Source: JAVVUJ01 sp964461765
Lineage (GTDB): Bacteria > Bacillota > Clostridia > Peptostreptococcales > Anaerovoracaceae
Direction: 5' to 3'
Assembly (NCBI GenBank): GCA_964461765.1
Contig: CAYWVS010000001.1
Span: 44,050 to 108,049, forward strand
DNA length: 64,000 nt
This document shows positions 60,091-64,000 of the stretch, one piece after another (the stretch's first letter is position 1; each line of letters starts with the position of its first letter). The translations under genes and the position numbers were made by a program. The notes under the pieces were generated by a model. That model was not told where the DNA came from. It saw only the letters and a program-made list of their open reading frames with translations, and did not search any database.

Positions 60091-60104
60091 AAAAGGAGAA
60101 ATGA

Positions 60105-61097
60105 ATGGTTAGATCAATGTTCGCTGGAGTTTCAGGGCTTCGTGCTCACCAAACTAAAATGGATGTTATCGGTAATAATATAGCAAACGTTAATACATAC
60201 GGTTTTAAAGCAGGAAGAGCAACATTTAAAGATGCGTTTTATCAGACTATGCAACCTGCAAGTAATCCCGGATCGGGATATGGTGGAGGTAACCCCTCCC
60301 AGATAGGATATGGATCACAGATTTCCTCTATTGACTTATTGCATACAAGAGGAAGCTTTGCTCCCACAGATTTCCCTACAGATGTAATGATTGATGGACA
60401 AGGATTTTTCCTTGTGGGACCTGCAAAATTTGACGCCAACGGCGTTGTTGAGGGTATTGACCCTGCAAATCCAACAACTTTAAATTTAACAAGAGTAGGA
60501 AACTTTAACTTTGATGAAGATGGAAGATTGGTGGATGCAAACAGGAATTACGTTTACGGTTATGCCGGTGAATTCGTACCTTATAAAGCCGGCGATGCTA
60601 CTGCAACTCCTCCAGTTCCTGATACACCTGCTCATTATGCAGTACCGAATCCATTACCTGCAGATGCAAAGCTTGTACCGTTGACAATACAAAATATTAT
60701 TATGGATCCTAAAGCTACTACAGCACCCACAGGAACCGATCAGATGAAGTTATCCAGTATCACTGTAGGACAAGACGGAACAGTGTCCGGTACTTATGAA
60801 GGACAGAATGTTATCGTAGGTAAAATGGCAGTGGCAAACGTACCTAATCCTAACGGATTGGAGCTTATCGGAAGTTCATACTATAAAGCTAATGCCAATA
60901 CAGGAAATGTTACAGCAGAGCTTCCTGGAAATAACTCTACCGGTCAGATCGTATCCGGTGGATTGGAAATGGCTAATGTTGACCTTGCAAAAGAGTTCAG
61001 TGAAATGATCACCACTCAGAGAGGATTCCAGGCCAACACCAGAATTATTACAGTATCCGATGAAATGCTACAAGAGCTTGTAAACTTAAAGAGATAG
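60105..61097 (+). CDS. flgE: Flagellar hook protein FlgE-like, first copy
   Basis: The 330-residue axial protein starts MVRSMFAGVSGLRAHQ, with the rod/hook N-terminal signature (NNIANVNTYGFKAGRATF) and ends with the C-terminal coiled region (GGLEMANVDLAKEFSEMITTQRGFQANTRIITVSDEMLQELVNLKR split by short variation). It is short for a hook protein (often 400 or more). Fifty-six of the first 60 residues match a second copy that starts at 63821. It could be a hook or a FlgG-like rod protein. AAAGGAG precedes the ATG. It lies between fliJ and fliK, an unusual place. Confidence 0.87.
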   Translation: MVRSMFAGVSGLRAHQTKMDVIGNNIANVNTYGFKAGRATFKDAFYQTMQPASNPGSGYGGGNPSQIGYGSQISSIDLLHTRGSFAPTDFPTDVMIDGQGFFLVGPAKFDANGVVEGIDPANPTTLNLTRVGNFNFDEDGRLVDANRNYVYGYAGEFVPYKAGDATATPPVPDTPAHYAVPNPLPADAKLVPLTIQNIIMDPKATTAPTGTDQMKLSSITVGQDGTVSGTYEGQNVIVGKMAVANVPNPNGLELIGSSYYKANANTGNVTAELPGNNSTGQIVSGGLEMANVDLAKEFSEMITTQRGFQANTRIITVSDEMLQELVNLKR

Positions 61098-61106
61098 TAA
61101 GTAACC

Positions 61107-61144
61107 ATGATTCCTTAGCAGGGTAATTCCTGCTGAGGAATCAT
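61107..61144 (+). terminator. Strong hairpin after flgE1, without a T run
   Basis: Sixteen-base stem, ATGATTCCTTAGCAGG (61107-61122) with CCTGCTGAGGAATCAT (61129-61144), one G-U pair, 6-base loop. No T run follows (AACACCATG), so it may terminate weakly or stabilise the flgE1 mRNA. Confidence 0.5.
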
Positions 61145-61251
61145 AACACCATGAATGGGGCAATAAATATTACACCCAGTCAAATTATTATAGATCGGAA
61201 ATATTTTTATATAATATATAAAAATATAGATTACAATTATCTGGATACTTA

Positions 61252-61260
61252 TGTTATAAT
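61252..61260 (+). promoter_or_regulatory. Extended -10 promoter before fliK
   Basis: TGTTATAAT, an extended -10 with a perfect hexamer; the -35 region is poor (TTACAA 18 bases upstream). It lies about 156 bases before the fliK ATG. Confidence 0.45.
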
Positions 61261-61415
61261 ATAATGATTCAAATAATCAATTTACTTAATCATAATTATT
61301 TGAATAAGAATTTTGATTATTTGGTGATTATATTAAACAAAATTAACCTGTGGATTATTATTTTAACTTATGTTAAATTGATAATATACTTTTTAAAACG
61401 AAAGGAGGTGAAAAT

Positions 61416-62579
61416 ATGCAAGGACCACAAATCGCAGTGAATGTACCTTCTCCTGTGCAAAGTAATCAATTTAATAATCAATCTACAGCCGTGGGAAGTC
61501 AAGGTGAAAGCTTCAAAGGAATGGTTAAAGAAGCCATGGAAAGCTTGAAGGACTCCCAGCTGCCATCCGATTTATCACAACAGTTTTTCAATATTGATGA
61601 GAATTTGGATAATTCATTTATCAATTGGGAATTACTGCAGAGTTTACTTGCCCAAAATAATGGGAATATTAATAATGTGGAAGTTATTGAAATGAATGTT
61701 GAAAATTCAGCTGTTTCTTTATTGAGCGAAGCTGAGATGAATTCATTCATGCAACAAGCTATGCACACTGTTTTAAATGCAGAAGGAAAAGTAATTCCTA
61801 ATCAGCTTGTTTCACAGAATTTAGTGGCAAACGGCACAGTAGATAATGTCAAGGGAAGCTTTATCAACAATCAAAATGCTACTCAAAATACTTTGCTGAA
61901 TAACGAGCAAGTCTTACAGGGAAAAACTCCACAGCAATTGACAGAATCAAATGGAAAAATCGTACCGGATAAGGCTACATTAACTTCTCAGCTTGAAAGC
62001 TTGAAGCTGAATAATACCCAAATGAATGGAAATAATAATGCTGGTAATACGGAAGAAACTAAGGGTCAACCTGAGTTACTTTTGAATCAAAAGCCGGAAT
62101 TATTAAATCCAGAAAAAATCAATATTAAAGTAGGTAATGGAAATTTGCAGGCTGAAAATAAGCAATTTGCTAATCAAATGGCTGATAAAATCCTAATGCT
62201 GAAAAATGGAGATAAGAATGAGATCACTCTTCAATTGATGCCAAAGGAACTTGGTAAGGTAACCATACGTATTATCATGGATGGTAATGCCACACAAGTT
62301 TTGATGACTTCTACTAATGCAAAGGCACAGAATCTTTTAAGTTTAAATGCAGAAGGCATTAGGAATATCGTGGAGACCAATACAGGTACCAACGTTACAG
62401 TCAGTGTCAATGAAGAAAACAAGCTAAATCATCAGCGAGAAGCTTTTGACGGTAGAGGTGAAAAGCAGAGCAGAGAGCAACAACCTGAGAAGAAACAAGA
62501 ATCCTTAGATGAAGATTCCGCCATAACTTTTGTGAATCAATTGCGGCTAGGACTTCTCAGCAATACCCTTCCGAATTAA
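61416..62579 (+). CDS. fliK: Flagellar hook-length control protein FliK
   Basis: The 387-residue protein has a long, Asn/Gln-rich, low-complexity N-terminal part and a C-terminal Flg_hook domain (about 265-345) with EITLQLMPKELGKVTIRI and the conserved LLSLNAEGIRNIVET stretch. It measures the hook and switches export specificity. The sequence is typical of the family, which is variable except for the C-terminal domain. AGGAGG precedes the ATG. Confidence 0.9.
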   Translation: MQGPQIAVNVPSPVQSNQFNNQSTAVGSQGESFKGMVKEAMESLKDSQLPSDLSQQFFNIDENLDNSFINWELLQSLLAQNNGNINNVEVIEMNVENSAVSLLSEAEMNSFMQQAMHTVLNAEGKVIPNQLVSQNLVANGTVDNVKGSFINNQNATQNTLLNNEQVLQGKTPQQLTESNGKIVPDKATLTSQLESLKLNNTQMNGNNNAGNTEETKGQPELLLNQKPELLNPEKINIKVGNGNLQAENKQFANQMADKILMLKNGDKNEITLQLMPKELGKVTIRIIMDGNATQVLMTSTNAKAQNLLSLNAEGIRNIVETNTGTNVTVSVNEENKLNHQREAFDGRGEKQSREQQPEKKQESLDEDSAITFVNQLRLGLLSNTLPN

Positions 62580-62606
62580 GAAGGAAGGAGAAAGGAGAAA
62601 GATAAC

Positions 62607-63341
62607 ATGCCAGTAAATGGAGTAGGTCAAAATCAAACTGATAATTATCTTTATAAGACATTGACAGAAAGAAAGAACACCCAGGATACAAGCTTAAGTG
62701 TTGATTCCTTTTTATCTCTGATTGCCATGCAATTGTCAAATCAGGATCCTATGAATCCTATGCAGGACACTGAGTTCATGAGTCAGTTGGCACAGTTTAC
62801 TCAATTGCAAGCAACTCAAAACATGGCGACACAGAGTTCGGTAGCCTATGCAGCATCTTTGGTAGGAAAGGATATCACTGCAGCAAAGATATTAAAAAAC
62901 GGTGAAATGATTACCAGTACCGGAGCTGTTACCGGAGTAAGTTTCTTTGAAGGAGCACCTGTAATCTATATCGGTAATGAAGCTTATTGGTTGGATCAGA
63001 TCATGTCAGTAGGTAAGCTACCTGAGCCTCCCAAAGAAGAAGGAGGAACAGGAGGAGCTAATACTGAGGGCAACAAAACTGAGGGCAATAATAACACAGA
63101 AGGCAATAACAACGCCGCCGGAGGAGCCAATAACACTGGTGGAAATGGGAATGGAACTAGTCCTACAAACAATACGGATTTAAATAATCCTGCCCCCATG
63201 AATATGCAAGCACCCCAAACTTATCAAAATCCTCGGGGCCTACAAAATCCTAATTCAGGAACAGAATCACCGGGAACTTTGGAAGTTAACACAGAAAACA
63301 CACCCACAGATGATTTAGACTTTACAGGAGGGAGGGAATAA
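62607..63341 (+). CDS. flgD: Flagellar hook-capping protein FlgD with a long low-complexity tail
   Basis: The 244-residue protein has the FlgD N-terminal domain (SFLSLIAMQLSNQDPMNPM, then EFMSQLAQFTQLQATQNM) and a short middle part. The last 105 residues are an Asn/Gly/Thr/Pro-rich tail with repeated EGNNN-type units and no recognisable fold. FlgD caps the growing hook. The usual FlgD has a folded C-terminal (Tudor/Fn3) domain that is missing or much shortened here. AGGAGAAAG precedes the ATG. Confidence 0.9.
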   Translation: MPVNGVGQNQTDNYLYKTLTERKNTQDTSLSVDSFLSLIAMQLSNQDPMNPMQDTEFMSQLAQFTQLQATQNMATQSSVAYAASLVGKDITAAKILKNGEMITSTGAVTGVSFFEGAPVIYIGNEAYWLDQIMSVGKLPEPPKEEGGTGGANTEGNKTEGNNNTEGNNNAAGGANNTGGNGNGTSPTNNTDLNNPAPMNMQAPQTYQNPRGLQNPNSGTESPGTLEVNTENTPTDDLDFTGGRE

Positions 63342-63343
63342 CT

Positions 63344-63739
63344 TTGACAGATTTTAAAGTAGGAAATCAGTATCAAAACAATATTAATTCCATAAAAAAG
63401 AACAACGATTTAAATAATCCAATAAATAGGGTTAATAGAGGACCTGATTTCGGAACACTGTTAAAGGAGCAACTTAATAAAAATAGTTCTGTAGAATTTT
63501 CTAAGCATGCTAAGGAGAGAGTAGAGCAAAGAGGAATTCAACTTACCCCATCCCTATTAGAGGATCTAAACAATGCCATTTCCAAAGCCAGAGATAAGGG
63601 AGCCAAAGATGTGGTCATCATTGATGCAAAACAAGCATTTATCGTCAATGTACCGAAAAACATCGTAGTGACTACCATTACAGGTGAGGAAATGAAAGAC
63701 AATGTATTTACTAATATAGATAGTGCCGTTTTAATATAG
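63344..63739 (+). CDS. Flagellar operon protein of the TIGR02530 type
   Basis: The 131-residue protein carries the family core FSKHAKERVEQRGIQLT, followed by DAKQAFIVNVPKNIVVTTI. It occurs in Firmicutes flagellar operons between flgD and flgE; the function is unknown. The start is TTG with GGAGGG upstream. Its last codons overlap the conserved leader of flgE2. Confidence 0.87.
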   Translation: MTDFKVGNQYQNNINSIKKNNDLNNPINRVNRGPDFGTLLKEQLNKNSSVEFSKHAKERVEQRGIQLTPSLLEDLNNAISKARDKGAKDVVIIDAKQAFIVNVPKNIVVTTITGEEMKDNVFTNIDSAVLI

Positions 63740-63800
63740 CCGGACCATTTAAGGAAGCTATGTGGCTTATCCGAATGATAAGTCACAAACGGTCATTTTT
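63721..63800 (+). ncRNA. Conserved hairpin leader of flgE2
   Basis: Second copy of the leader at 60010-60090. Hairpin GTG-G-CTTATC [CGAAT] GATAAG-T-CAC at 63762-63786, with GCCG (63739-63742) and CGGT (63790-63793) able to close it. Its 5' end lies in the last codons of the TIGR02530 gene. Confidence 0.6.
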
Positions 63801-63820
63801 GAGAAAAAGGAGTAAAATAA

Positions 63821-64000
63821 ATGGTCAGATCAATGTTTGCAGGGGTCTCAGGACTTCGTGCGCACCAATCCAAGATGGATGTTATCGGTAATAACATCGC
63901 AAACGTTAATACATATGGATTTAAAGCAGGGAGAGCAACCTTTAAGGATGCATTCTATCAAACCATGCAGCCCGCTAGTAGTCCCAGCGCAGGCTACGGT
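63821..64000 (+). CDS. flgE: Flagellar hook protein FlgE, second copy, cut by the window end
   Basis: Sixty residues are visible, from MVRSMFAGVSGLRAHQ to QTMQPASSPSAGYG, open to the window edge. It differs from the first copy in four of 60 residues although many codons have changed silently, so both are under selection for protein sequence. It occupies the normal flgE place after flgD and TIGR02530. AAAAGGAG precedes the ATG. Confidence 0.9.
   Translation, partial: MVRSMFAGVSGLRAHQSKMDVIGNNIANVNTYGFKAGRATFKDAFYQTMQPASSPSAGYG

Larger units (their letters stand above)
59466..60104 (+). other. 639-base regulatory block between fliJ and flgE1
   Basis: In order: repeat R1 (59471-59536), several hairpins and a terminator (59595-59689), repeat R2 (59725-59790), an AT-rich spacer, repeat R3 (59886-59945), a leader with a conserved hairpin (60010-60090) and the ribosome binding site. 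No protein-coding gene is convincing here. Each repeat carries a SigB-like promoter element. Details are in the separate entries. Confidence 0.75.
61098..61415 (+). other. 318-base gap flgE1-fliK
   Basis: The gap holds a strong hairpin just after flgE1 (61107-61144) and an extended -10 promoter (61252-61260) for fliK. The remainder is AT-rich with no further gene. AAAGGAGGTG lies before the fliK ATG. Confidence 0.6.

Noticed and set aside
1..64000. tRNA or rRNA genes, insertion sequences, prophage
   Set aside because: No cloverleaf signatures (such as GGTTCGAATCC arms), transposase motifs or terminal inverted repeats were found on either strand by eye; a tRNAscan or ISfinder run would be decisive.

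Overview
The window looks like the replication-origin region of a low-GC, motile, anaerobic Clostridia-type Firmicute. Evidence: AT-rich intergenic DNA, strong AGGAGG-type ribosome binding sites, the order trpS-sigB-rsbW-rsbV-gyrA-gyrB-recF-dnaN-dnaA | rpmH-rnpA-yidD-yidC-jag-mnmE-mnmG-rsmG-noc-parA-parB, a Firmicutes flagellar operon, and a UgpC/MalK-powered sugar ABC system. I cannot name genus or species from sequence alone. No tRNA, rRNA, CRISPR array, phage or insertion sequence was seen.

Layout. 1-8.8 kb: a mixed set with a sodium:solute symporter (cut by the window edge) and its small partner, an MFS exporter, a CRP-like/DUF2225 protein, a PAP2 phosphatase, a four-repeat helicase-associated-domain protein, a YbaK-type deacylase, a DUF378 membrane protein, an aminotransferase and a DUF2148 ferredoxin-like protein. 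9.1-20.5 kb, minus strand: trpS, an RsbV-RsbW-SigB partner-switching module, gyrA, gyrB, recF, dnaN, dnaA. oriC is bipartite: a DnaA-box cluster upstream of dnaA, and between dnaA and dnaN an almost textbook unwinding unit (AT-rich stretch, six DnaA-trios, GGGC, three DnaA boxes). 20.8-30.1 kb, plus strand: the ribosome/RNase P/membrane-insertase/tRNA-modification/segregation genes, with two parS sites flanking parA-parB. Essential genes on both sides point away from the origin.

30.2-44.5 kb is an accessory sugar island: an amidohydrolase facing the other way, then a lipoprotein binding protein, two permeases, a Gfo/Idh/MocA oxidoreductase, an intracellular CBM9-like protein, the ABC ATPase, galactokinase-like, galE, an NahK-like anomeric kinase, a ROK-like kinase with an extra N-terminal domain, a PIG-L deacetylase and nagB. 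Together they suggest uptake and cytoplasmic breakdown of a galactose plus N-acetylhexosamine saccharide. There is no nagA, galT, glycoside hydrolase or phosphorylase in the window, and the PIG-L enzyme may stand in for NagA.

44.5-52.9 kb: nhaA, a DHH phosphoesterase, a Cache-(degenerate GGDEF)-EAL c-di-GMP protein, ridA, a cyclodeaminase (fchA-type), an alanine:Na+ symporter and alanine racemase. 53.3-64 kb: flagellar genes flgC-fliE-fliF-fliG-fliH-fliI-fliJ-[639-base regulatory block]-flgE1-fliK-flgD-TIGR02530-flgE2 (cut by the edge).

Most interesting: the 639-base block holds three direct repeats, each with the same AGTTT-16-GGGTATA element, resembling promoters of SigB-family sigma factors; such a sigma factor is encoded 50 kb away in this window with a similar element in front of its own operon. 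The first repeat is followed by a possible small RNA ending in a terminator. Both flgE copies are preceded by the same hairpin-forming leader, whose stem changes by a compensating pair.
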